From: UBA8190 sp003453695
GTDB lineage: Bacteria > Actinomycetota > Acidimicrobiia > Acidimicrobiales > UBA8190
DNA length: 13,862 nucleotides
Direction: 5' to 3'
Assembly (NCBI GenBank): GCA_036796975.1
Contig: DAIRBY010000061.1
Location: 1 to 13,862 of the forward strand
This document shows, piece by piece, positions 1 through 6,330 of this stretch; the stretch's first letter is position 1; every line of letters begins with the position of its first letter. The notes beneath the pieces were generated by a model. It ran no database searches and was not told the DNA's origin. It was given only the letters and a program-made list of their open reading frames with translations. The translations under genes and the position numbers were made by a program.

Positions 1-39
1 GCCAACAACGGCGCAGGAGCGTGCATCGACGGAGACTGA
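1..39 (+). CDS. Possible 3' end of a truncated upstream gene
   Basis: Reading from base 1, twelve sense codons end in TGA at 37-39 and give ANNGAGACIDGD. Nine of the twelve third positions are G or C (in fact C in most), which matches the coding bias of the window, while the other two forward frames look less biased. The fragment is too short to assign to a family. The 171 bases from here to the SRPBCC stop (40-210) hold only a weak 5-bp inverted repeat (GACGG-TTC-CCGTC) and no recognisable gene. It could equally be non-coding. Confidence 0.25.
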   Translation, partial: ANNGAGACIDGD

Positions 40-210
40 TCAGCACGAACGGTGGCACGTCCATCTGAAGCATCCCTTGACGGTGTCGTCCCCCAACCAG
101 GCGTGTGAAGCGGGCCCGCGCTAGGTACGGGCGGCGCAGACGGTTCCCGTCCAGCTCCGGTCGACGTCTATGTGCACGACGATTCGCTTGGCGCCTGCAC
201 GCGCTGTCGA

Positions 211-675
211 TCAGCCGGGAGCCGCCTCGGCGGCTGCTTTGATGCGCTCGAGCGTCCGGCGCATGGCCCGCCGGAGCATCGTCTTCCTCGGTGACAGCGC
301 GTCGGTGAGACGGATGAGTCGCTTCGACCAGACGTACTCGTAGGACTCGGTGACCACCGTTCCGTCGCCCGAGCCCTGGAACCGGTAGCGCCATCGTGTC
401 GATTCGTGCCCTTCCAGATACGTCGTGAAGGCGAACTCGCTCGGCCGCTGCGCCGTGACGACCTTGCCGCCGACCGACCAGCGATAGGGCCCGACGCGGT
501 TGTGTCCCAGGAACTCGGCTCCGACGACCGGACCCTTCACCTCTCCGACCCATTCGGTCCGGTAGCACTCCGGGCTCCACTCGCCCATGCGGGACAGGTC
601 GGCGACGAGGTCGTAGACGACCTCCGGGGGTGCATCGACCTTCACCTGCGCTTCGTCGGACGTCGGTACCGCCAT
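211..675 (-). CDS. SRPBCC (START/polyketide cyclase-like) family protein
   Basis: The product has 154 residues, typical for a single-domain SRPBCC helix-grip protein. The N-terminal beta strand and helix read EAQVKVDAPPEVVYDLVADLSRMGEWSPE, in which the VYDLVADLSRMGEWSP part is the usual family signature. Later strands follow (GAEFLGHNR, YRWSVGGKVV, EFAFTTYLE, TRWRYRF, GTVVTESYEY), then a basic C-terminal helix rich in Arg. Members bind hydrophobic ligands in a cavity and many have no known substrate; nothing here identifies the ligand. An open frame extends 46 codons upstream to 813, but ATG at 675 has GGGAGG five bases before it and starts exactly at the domain, so I chose it. The upstream extension would add an unrelated low-complexity stretch. 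The gene is divergent from rmuC. No signal peptide or membrane segment is seen in the chosen form. Confidence 0.82.
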   Translation of the reverse strand: MAVPTSDEAQVKVDAPPEVVYDLVADLSRMGEWSPECYRTEWVGEVKGPVVGAEFLGHNRVGPYRWSVGGKVVTAQRPSEFAFTTYLEGHESTRWRYRFQGSGDGTVVTESYEYVWSKRLIRLTDALSPRKTMLRRAMRRTLERIKAAAEAAPG

Positions 676-680
676 GACCA

Positions 681-709
681 CCTCCCGCACAAGGTGCCTC
701 ACGATGGTA
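681..709 (-). promoter_or_regulatory. Promoter -10 and ribosome binding site of the SRPBCC gene
   Basis: On the minus strand, GGGAGG (686-681) lies five bases before the ATG at 675 and decides the start. About 20 bases further upstream is TACCAT (709-704), a TANNNT -10 hexamer that would give a leader of roughly 20 nt. No convincing -35 hexamer is seen. The ribosome binding site is clear; the -10 is a prediction. Confidence 0.5.
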
Positions 710-852
710 GGCGGGCCGGCGGTGAGGTCCCAGCCGACCACGGATCCGGCGCGGGCGGCCCCGGAAGCGATGGCCGCGACGGCGGGAAGCGCCCGGAGCA
801 GAAGCGGACCCAAAATTCCTCGTCACCTGCGCTGAGCGGGCATCCGCGGGGC

Positions 853-880
853 TGTTACACCCCGGCGATACCGTCCTCCC
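853..880 (+). promoter_or_regulatory. Putative leaderless promoter of rmuC with TGTTACACCCC element
   Basis: TACCGT (869-874) fits the TANNNT -10 consensus and is followed by six bases and then the GTG at 881, so transcription would start at or beside the start codon. There is no Shine-Dalgarno sequence. TGTTACACCCC at 853-863 sits in the -35 to spacer region. The same 11-mer, with the same 17-base gap to a start codon, recurs at 13824-13834. This is direct sequence observation; promoter function is inferred. Confidence 0.55.
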
Positions 881-2260
881 GTGACCTTCTGGCTGGTTGT
901 CACCACCCTGATGGGGGCCGTCGTCGGCGCTGTCGTCGCCGGGCTCGTGATGGCGGGGCGTTCCGCCGCCCGGCTGGCCGCCGCCCAGCTCGACGGGGCA
1001 CGGGAGCGGTCGGGACTGCACGCCGAGCTGGCCGCGGCACACGCCACGCTGGAGCGCGAGCGCGCTGCCGCCGCTGAGCGCCAGGAAGCCTGGGACGAGA
1101 CGCGCCGTCAGCTGAGCGGGGAGTTCGCCGAGCTGTCGGCCAAGGCGCTCGAGCGCAACAACGCCCAGTTCCTCGAGCTCGCCGACGCCCGCCTCAAGGA
1201 GACCCAGCAGGTGGCGACCGGCGACCTCGAACAGCGTAAGCAGGCCATCGAGCAACTGTTGTCCCCGCTTCGCGACCAGCTGGGCAAGTACGAGGAAGGC
1301 CTGCGCATCTTGGAGTTGGAGCGGCAGAAGGCCTACACCGGGCTCTCCGAGCAGGTCCGCCACTTGACCGAGTCGCAGGACCGGCTCCAGGCCGAGACCC
1401 GCAACCTGGTGACGGCGTTGCGCGCCCCGGCCACGCGGGGGCGCTGGGGCGAGATGCAGCTGCGCCGCGTGGTCGAGATGGCGGGGATGGTCGAGCACTG
1501 CGACTTCGACGAACAGGTCACGGCCACGACCGAAGAGGGGAGGCTGCGTCCGGACATGGTGGTGCGCCTTCCCGGTGCACGCTGCGTGGTGGTCGACGCC
1601 AAGGTCCCGTTCCAGGCCTTCGTCGACGCCATCGAGTCGACCGACGAGCACGACCGCCAGGCGCACCTGGTGTCGCACGCCCGCCAGCTGCGCGCCCACG
1701 TGGACGCCCTGTCGAAGAAGGAGTACTGGCAGCAGTTCGACCGCTCGCCGGAGTTCGTGGTCGCCTTCGTGCCCGGGGACCCCCTCCTCGCCGCCGCCTT
1801 CGAGCACGACCCGACGCTGCTCGAGCACGCCATGGCCAGCCACGTGGTCCTCGCCACCCCCACCAACCTCATCGCCCTGCTGCGCACCGTCGCTGCCAGC
1901 TGGCAGCAGGAGGCGGTGGCCGAGAACGCCCAGAAGGTCCAGCACATCGGGCGCGACCTGTACAAGCGCCTGTGTGCCTTCGGCGACCACCTGGCCAAGG
2001 CGGGCCGGGGGCTGGCCGGTGCCGTCGACGCCTACAACAAAGCAGTGGGGTCGCTCGAGCGCAGCGTGCTCCCCCAGGCCCGTCGGTTTCAGGAGCTCGG
2101 CGTCGTGGGTGTCTCCGAGAAGGAGCTAGTCGAGCTGGAGCAGGTCGACTCGGCGCCGCGACGTCCCCAATCGGACGAGCTCGGGACGTGGACGCCGGCG
2201 CTGGAGCTGGTGGTCGACACCACCCGCCCGGCCGAGTTGCCGGGCGTCGCCGACGGATGA
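881..2260 (+). CDS. rmuC: DNA recombination protein RmuC homologue
   Basis: The 459-residue product has the RmuC layout. A single N-terminal membrane segment (about residues 3-25, FWLVVTTLMGAVVGAVVAGL) is followed by a long Ala/Glu/Arg-rich coiled coil (about 30-180) and then the conserved RmuC domain (about 175-405). The domain begins with the RGRWGEMQLRRVVEMAG block near residue 185. It continues with RPDMVV near 224 and VVVDAKVPF near 237, the D...DxK pattern of a PD-(D/E)XK nuclease-like fold. FVPGDPLLAAAF and NLIALLRTVAASW are further family blocks. RmuC limits DNA rearrangement at inverted repeats in E. coli; its exact biochemical activity is not settled. The start is GTG at 881, preceded by a leaderless-type -10. 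The Pro/Glu-rich C-terminal tail after residue 410 is variable in the family. The gene stands alone, with a hairpin over its stop codon. Confidence 0.92.
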   Translation: MTFWLVVTTLMGAVVGAVVAGLVMAGRSAARLAAAQLDGARERSGLHAELAAAHATLERERAAAAERQEAWDETRRQLSGEFAELSAKALERNNAQFLELADARLKETQQVATGDLEQRKQAIEQLLSPLRDQLGKYEEGLRILELERQKAYTGLSEQVRHLTESQDRLQAETRNLVTALRAPATRGRWGEMQLRRVVEMAGMVEHCDFDEQVTATTEEGRLRPDMVVRLPGARCVVVDAKVPFQAFVDAIESTDEHDRQAHLVSHARQLRAHVDALSKKEYWQQFDRSPEFVVAFVPGDPLLAAAFEHDPTLLEHAMASHVVLATPTNLIALLRTVAASWQQEAVAENAQKVQHIGRDLYKRLCAFGDHLAKAGRGLAGAVDAYNKAVGSLERSVLPQARRFQELGVVGVSEKELVELEQVDSAPRRPQSDELGTWTPALELVVDTTRPAELPGVADG

Positions 2261-2274
2261 CTGCATCGTCGGCG
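2248..2274 (+). terminator. Stem-loop over the rmuC stop codon
   Basis: CGCCGACG (2248-2255) pairs perfectly with CGTCGGCG (2267-2274) around an 11-base loop that contains the rmuC TGA stop at 2258-2260. There is no T-tract, so it would be a non-canonical GC-rich terminator at best. It may also just protect the 3' end of the mRNA. Confidence 0.35.
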
Positions 2275-2281
2275 CATCGCC

Positions 2282-2335
2282 GGGGCTGACGCTGCCGGTT
2301 CGAGCGCATCATTGGGGGCTGACGCTGGTCGTTCG
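2282..2335. repeat. Two direct copies of GGGGCTGACGCTG upstream of the E1 gene
   Basis: GGGGCTGACGCTG occurs at 2282-2294 and again at 2315-2327. The similarity extends through TTCG (2282-2302 versus 2315-2335) with three mismatches. The copies are 33 bases apart, about three helical turns, and the second ends about 43 bases before the predicted -10 of the E1 gene. This placement suits a regulator binding side by side, but a chance local duplication is equally possible. Confidence 0.45.
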
Positions 2336-2378
2336 CCAAGTGACCGCGTGGGAACAACGATTTTCTCCCGGGCCGGAC

Positions 2379-2392
2379 TAGGGTCGGATTCG
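2379..2392 (+). promoter_or_regulatory. Putative leaderless promoter of the E1 gene
   Basis: TAGGGT (2379-2384) matches TANNNT and is followed by eight bases and ATG at 2393. No Shine-Dalgarno sequence precedes the ATG. It has the same form as the elements before rmuC and phoU. No -35 hexamer is evident. Confidence 0.45.
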
Positions 2393-4624
2393 ATGGCGAG
2401 GTCGACCGCCGCCCGCAACACCGGGGCGAAGGTCGCGGCTGCGAACGGGAGGGCCAAGGCGAACGGCGCCGGCTCTCGCTTGCAACAGTTCGCCGCCGAG
2501 GAGCTCGTCGAGGACTTCCGCCTGTCGTGTCTGTCGCGTGCGCTCGACGACCGGGAGATCGTGCTCCAGAAGCAGAGCCGCGTGTTCTTCCAGATCTCCG
2601 GCGCCGGCCACGAGATCCTCTACACGGCCCTGGCCCGCTCGTTGCTCCCCGGTTACGACTGGTTCTTCCCGTACTACCGGGACCGGGCCCTGGCCCTGGC
2701 GCTCGGGGTCACGCCCCTGGCCATCATGCTCCAGGCCGTCGGCTCCGCCGACGATCCGGCATCGGGGGGCCGGCAGATGCCGTGCCACTTCGGCGACGTG
2801 GCCAAGAACATCGTCACGCAGTCGAGCCCGACCGGCAGCCAGTGCCTGCCCGCCGTGGGTTGCGCCGAGGCGGGCCGCTACATCGCCCGCCGCCCGACGC
2901 TGCTCGGATGCGAGGCACACGGCGACGAGATCACCTACGTGTCGCTCGGCGAGGGGGCCACCTCCGAGGGCGAGTTCTGGGAGAGCCTGAACTCGGCCTG
3001 CCGCCTGCACCTGCCCGTGCTCTTCGTGGTGGCGGACAACGGGTACGCCATCTCGGTGCGTGCGGCCGACCAGGCGCCCGCTCCCGTTTCCGAGCTGGTG
3101 CAGGGATTCCGAGGCCTGGCCGTGACCAAGATGAACGGTTGGGACTACGCGCAGTGCCGCACCAAGGGCGCCCGGGCCGTGGCCCGCGTGCGCGCCGGCG
3201 AAGGCCCGGGGCTGATCCACGCCCAGGTGACCCGGCCCTACTCGCACTCCTCCGCCGACTCCCAGGCCAAGTACCGCGACGCTGCCGAGCTCGCCGCCGA
3301 GGCGCGTCACGATCCCATCGTGGTGCTGCGCCGGACGTTGCAGGCGGCCGGCATCTTCTCTGCCGAGCAGGCCGACGAGATCGAGGCCGAGGCGCGTCAA
3401 GAAGCGGCGCGCGCCGCCGAGGAGGCGCTGGCGGCGAGCCGGCCCGATCCTGCGACGGTGACGGACCACGTGCTGCGGGTCACGACGCGGCGTGGGGCGG
3501 AGGTTGCGGAGGCGGGCGGTGCCGGGGCGGTTGCGGAGAAAGCGACGGGGGACGGGGCGGTTGCGGGGAAGTCGACGGGGGGCGGCGTGCCAGAAGGTGC
3601 CGGGGAGCCGGTGGTCATGGCGGAGGCCATCCGGCTCACCCTGCACCAGCTCATGGCCGCCGACGAGCGCATCCGGGTCTTCGGCGAGGACGTGGCCGAC
3701 GCCGACGAGGAAGTGCTCGACCACGTGGAGGGCAAGGGCGGCGTGTTCGGTGTCACCAGGGGACTGCAACGCGCCTTCGGGTCGGCGCGTTGCTTCAACA
3801 CCCCGCTGGCCGAGTCCAACATCGTGGGGCGGGGGATCGGCCAAGCGCTGCGCGGACTTCGGCCCTGCGCCGAGATCCAGTTCTTCGACTACATCTGGCC
3901 TTCGATGCAGCAGCTGCGCAGCGAGGCCGCCACCATCCGGTGGCGGAGCAACGGCGCCTTCTCGTGCCCGCTGGTGGTGCGTGTGGCCATCGGCGGATAT
4001 CTCACGGGCGGCGCCATCTGGCACTCCCAGAGCGGCGAGGTCATCTTCGCCCACATCCCCGGGCTCATCGTCGTGATGCCCTCACGTGCCGTCGACGCCG
4101 TCGGCCTGTTGCGCAGTGCCTTCGACGCCGGGGACCCCGTGCTCTTCTTCGAGCACAAGCATCTGTACCGCCAGCGCTACGCAGCCGACCCCATGCCGCC
4201 CGACGACTTCCGGGTGCCGCTGGGACAGGGGCGGGTGGTCAGGCCCGGCGACGACCTCACCGTCGTCACCTGGGGCGCCACCGTGCAGAAGTCATTGTTG
4301 GCGGCTGAGGCGTTGGCGGCCGAAGGCTCCTCGGTCGAGGTGATCGACCTGCGCACCATCTCGCCGTGGGACCACGATCTGGTGTGCGAGTCCGTGAACC
4401 GCACCAGCCGGTTGCTCGTCGTCCATGAGGACACCTTGACCGCCGGCTTCGGCGCCGAGGTCTCGGCCTGGGTGACCGAACACTGCTTCTGGGCCCTTGA
4501 CGCACCGGTGCGACGCGTGGCCGCCACCGACACCTTCGTCGCCTACGAGCCCGGCCTGGAGCAGGCCATCCTGCCTCAGGTGGAAGACATCGTGGCCGCC
4601 GCCTCCGAGCTGGCTCGCTCCTGA
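2393..4624 (+). CDS. Fused alpha/beta 2-oxoacid dehydrogenase E1 (TPP-dependent)
   Basis: The 743-residue product joins both E1 subunits in one chain. The alpha half (about 40-365) has the thiamine pyrophosphate motif beginning GEGATSEGEFWESLN at residues 186-200 and closing with DNGYAIS at 215-221. Here GEG and DN replace the usual GDG and NN, which I recall as normal for fused E1 proteins. SPTGSQ precedes it. A low-complexity Gly/Ala/Lys linker spans about 369-406. The beta half (about 407-743) starts MAEAIRLTLHQLM and has GEDVAD, FNTPLAESNIVG (with the Glu that activates TPP), EIQFFDYIWP, WHSQSGE and a transketolase C-terminal part (VTWGATVQKSLLAAEAL ... VIDLRTISPWD). E1 decarboxylates a 2-oxoacid and passes the acyl group to E2 lipoate. 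Pyruvate or branched-chain oxoacids are plausible substrates but are not resolved. No E2 or E3 gene is nearby. I chose ATG 2393 over a 27-codon extension because of the -10 before it and the non-coding look of the extension. Confidence 0.9.
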   Translation: MARSTAARNTGAKVAAANGRAKANGAGSRLQQFAAEELVEDFRLSCLSRALDDREIVLQKQSRVFFQISGAGHEILYTALARSLLPGYDWFFPYYRDRALALALGVTPLAIMLQAVGSADDPASGGRQMPCHFGDVAKNIVTQSSPTGSQCLPAVGCAEAGRYIARRPTLLGCEAHGDEITYVSLGEGATSEGEFWESLNSACRLHLPVLFVVADNGYAISVRAADQAPAPVSELVQGFRGLAVTKMNGWDYAQCRTKGARAVARVRAGEGPGLIHAQVTRPYSHSSADSQAKYRDAAELAAEARHDPIVVLRRTLQAAGIFSAEQADEIEAEARQEAARAAEEALAASRPDPATVTDHVLRVTTRRGAEVAEAGGAGAVAEKATGDGAVAGKSTGGGVPEGAGEPVVMAEAIRLTLHQLMAADERIRVFGEDVADADEEVLDHVEGKGGVFGVTRGLQRAFGSARCFNTPLAESNIVGRGIGQALRGLRPCAEIQFFDYIWPSMQQLRSEAATIRWRSNGAFSCPLVVRVAIGGYLTGGAIWHSQSGEVIFAHIPGLIVVMPSRAVDAVGLLRSAFDAGDPVLFFEHKHLYRQRYAADPMPPDDFRVPLGQGRVVRPGDDLTVVTWGATVQKSLLAAEALAAEGSSVEVIDLRTISPWDHDLVCESVNRTSRLLVVHEDTLTAGFGAEVSAWVTEHCFWALDAPVRRVAATDTFVAYEPGLEQAILPQVEDIVAAASELARS
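3524..3583 (+). repeat. 30-bp in-frame tandem duplication in the E1 interdomain linker
   Basis: Two adjacent 30-base units (3524-3553 and 3554-3583) differ at only a few positions and encode GAVAEKATGD and GAVAGKSTGG. They lie in the linker between the alpha and beta halves, where length is probably under weak constraint. The unit is a multiple of three, so copy changes keep the frame. Confidence 0.7.
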
Positions 4625-4731
4625 GGTCGCTCTTCTGCCTTCCCCGTTCTCCCTCTCGGCTCTCCTCCCGCTCTTTGCCCCTCAGCTCCTCCCGCTTTCC
4701 TGGTTGCCGTCGTCGCTGATAAGCCGGAGCG
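4625..4731. other. Pyrimidine-rich intergenic tract between E1 and NDH-2
   Basis: About 80 bases after the E1 stop (roughly 4630-4705) are almost all C and T on the + strand, with an imperfect repeat of CTCCTCCCGCT around 4664 and 4687. No gene, hairpin or T-run terminator is visible. TGATAAG near 4717-4723 is the only A/T-rich piece. Its TA at 4720 starts a TAAGCC six bases before the GTG at 4732, a poor match to the leaderless -10 elements elsewhere in the window. Confidence 0.45.
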
Positions 4732-6084
4732 GTGGACGGAGGCGCTCCGGGGCCGCAGCGGCGTGAGCCGGGGCCGAACCCAAATGGCCACGAGGCCCAC
4801 GACGGTGCGCAACGGCTGACCCGGGTCGTGGTGGTGGGCGGCGGCTTCGGTGGGCTGTCGGCCGCCAGAGCGCTGGCGGGGCGGGCCATCGACGTCACGA
4901 TCATCGACCGGCACAACTTCCACACCTTCGAGCCGCTGCTCTACCAGGTGGCCACCGCCGGCCTGGAACCGGCCGACGTCGCCTATCCGGTGCGGGCCAT
5001 CTTCGGCCGCGAGCCCAACATCACCTTCCGCCACGGCAGGGTCACCGGCGTCGACCTGGACCGGCGCGTGGTCGCCATGGACGACGGGTCCACCCTCGAC
5101 TACGACTACCTGATCGTCGCCACCGGTGCGACGGCCGCCTTCTTCGGCATCGACGGCGCCTCCGAGAATGCGCGCCCGCTGTACACACTGAGAGACGCCC
5201 GGCTCCTTCGGAACCATCTCCTCAGCACGCTGGAGACGGCCGACGCCCATCCTGAGCGCTTCGACGGCGGCCCCACCTTCCTCGTGGTGGGCGGCGGCCC
5301 CACCGGCGTCGAGATGGCGGGCGCGCTGGGCGAGCTCATCTCGGTGGCGGTCCGCCGTGACCGTCTGCGCATCGACCCCGACCGGTCGAAGGTGATCCTC
5401 CTCGACATGGGTGACCGCCTCCTGCCCACCTTCGCCGAGGCGGCGAGCCGGTACGCCCTCGACGCGCTGCGCGGCCGGGGGGTCGACGTTCGCCTCGGTA
5501 CCGGGGTGTCCGAGGTCACCGACGGCGGTGTGGTCCTGGCCGACGGCAGCACGGTCGATGCCGACGCCGTCATCTGGGCTGCCGGCATCACCGTGGACGG
5601 CACGCTGGCCTCTTCGTTGCCGGTTCCCCACACCAAGGGTGGGCGCATCGAGGTCGAGCCCGACCTGTCGCTGGCGGGCCATCCCGAGGTGTTCGTGATC
5701 GGGGACGCGGCAGCCGCGCCCGTCGGCCACGGGCGACAGGGCACGACCCCGCAGCTGGCCCAAGGCGCCATCCAGGGAGGCCGCCACGCCGGCAGGCAGG
5801 TGCTCCGCCGGCTCGCCGGGCACGAGACGGTCCCCTTCGCCTACAAGAACAAAGGCATCATGGCCACCATCGGGCGGCGGGCGGCGGTAGCCGAGATCCC
5901 CCGCGTGCCGGTCATCCGGGGCACCCTGGGGTGGCTGGCGTGGCTGGGGTTGCACCTGGTGTACCTGATCGGGTTCCGCAACCGTCTGGTGGTCCTCCTC
6001 AACTGGACCTGGCGCTATTTCGACTGGCCTTCGGGGCCCCGCTTGATCGTGGCCGACGTCGACGCCGAAGTAGAGAGCGACTGA
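4732..6084 (+). CDS. ndh: Type II NADH dehydrogenase-like FAD/NAD(P)-dependent oxidoreductase
   Basis: The 450-residue product is a two-dinucleotide-domain flavoprotein of the NDH-2 family. VVVVGGGFGGLSAA (about 32-45) binds FAD, followed by IIDRHNFHTFEPLLYQVATAGLEP, a block typical of NDH-2. A second Rossmann motif (VVGGGPTGVEMAGAL, about 185-200) binds NADH. VFVIGDAAA (about 320-328) is the second FAD motif, and TPQLAQGAIQGG (about 338-349) is the quinone-site block. The C-terminus carries a hydrophobic stretch (GWLAWLGLHLVYLIGF, about 400-415) that would seat the enzyme on the inner face of the membrane. It would oxidise NADH and reduce quinone without pumping protons. The length is usual for the family. 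The start is GTG at 4732; the first 30 residues are Pro/Gly-rich and not conserved, so a later start is possible. A related flavin reductase is the main alternative. Confidence 0.88.
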   Translation: MDGGAPGPQRREPGPNPNGHEAHDGAQRLTRVVVVGGGFGGLSAARALAGRAIDVTIIDRHNFHTFEPLLYQVATAGLEPADVAYPVRAIFGREPNITFRHGRVTGVDLDRRVVAMDDGSTLDYDYLIVATGATAAFFGIDGASENARPLYTLRDARLLRNHLLSTLETADAHPERFDGGPTFLVVGGGPTGVEMAGALGELISVAVRRDRLRIDPDRSKVILLDMGDRLLPTFAEAASRYALDALRGRGVDVRLGTGVSEVTDGGVVLADGSTVDADAVIWAAGITVDGTLASSLPVPHTKGGRIEVEPDLSLAGHPEVFVIGDAAAAPVGHGRQGTTPQLAQGAIQGGRHAGRQVLRRLAGHETVPFAYKNKGIMATIGRRAAVAEIPRVPVIRGTLGWLAWLGLHLVYLIGFRNRLVVLLNWTWRYFDWPSGPRLIVADVDAEVESD

Positions 6085-6136
6085 GGCTCGGCCGCAGGTG
6101 GGGCCCTGGTTCGGCGGGGTCCGGGGGGGTTCCAGC

Positions 6137-6195
6137 GGGGTCGGCCGCTGGTCCGGGCGGGGTCGGCCGCTGGTCCGGGCGGGGTCGGCGGTTCG
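6137..6195. repeat. 22-bp GC-rich tandem repeat downstream of NDH-2
   Basis: Two identical 22-base units lie at 6137-6158 and 6159-6180, each beginning GGGGTCGGCCGCTGG and ending TCCGGGC. A third, decayed copy starts at 6181 (GGGGTCGGCGGTTCG), and a related partial copy precedes the array. It lies in the 246-base gap between the NDH-2 stop and the GGDEF start. No hairpin or coding function is evident. Confidence 0.8.
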
Positions 6196-6250
6196 TGGGA
6201 TTTCGGCGCTTGCCCTGCGCTGGGCTCAACTTCCCCGCCCTCAGAGCCGA

Positions 6251-6330
6251 CCAATTAGTAGGTAGGACGTGGTTTCAGGTCGGCGGGCATTCCGCGCTAT
6301 GGCCGCCTGGACCCACGCAGGGGGGAACCG
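6251..6330 (+). promoter_or_regulatory. A/T-rich promoter candidate and ribosome binding site of the GGDEF gene
   Basis: AGGGGGG (6319-6325) lies five bases before GTG 6331 and supports that start. CCAATTAGTAGGTAGGAC (6251-6268) is the only A/T-rich island in this gap and is the likeliest place for a -10, though no clean TANNNT hexamer at a fixed distance can be named. The ribosome binding site is firmer than the promoter. Confidence 0.4.

Noticed and set aside
110..170. tRNA-like GGTTCCCGTCC segment
   Set aside because: The T-arm resemblance is partial and no acceptor, D or anticodon arms can be drawn around it.
676..813. 46-codon upstream extension of the SRPBCC gene with a hydrophobic start resembling a signal peptide
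   Set aside because: An internal ATG has an excellent GGGAGG ribosome site and starts at the domain; the extension lacks its own ribosome site.
2351..2384. ECF sigma-type promoter (GGAAC) upstream of the E1 gene
   Set aside because: The gap from GGAAC to the TAGGGT hexamer is about 22 bases, too long for a functional spacer.
2378..4054. Long open frame on the minus strand opposite the E1 gene
   Set aside because: It is a mirror of a strongly recognised gene, has His/Gly/Arg-rich composition typical of antisense frames in GC-rich DNA, and has no motif or start signal.
2527..4308. Long Arg/Pro/Gly-rich open frame on the plus strand overlapping the E1 gene
   Set aside because: Out-of-frame shadow of the E1 coding sequence with no recognisable domain.
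4576..5955. Long minus-strand open frame opposite the NDH-2 gene
   Set aside because: Antisense shadow; the opposite strand carries all NDH-2 motifs.
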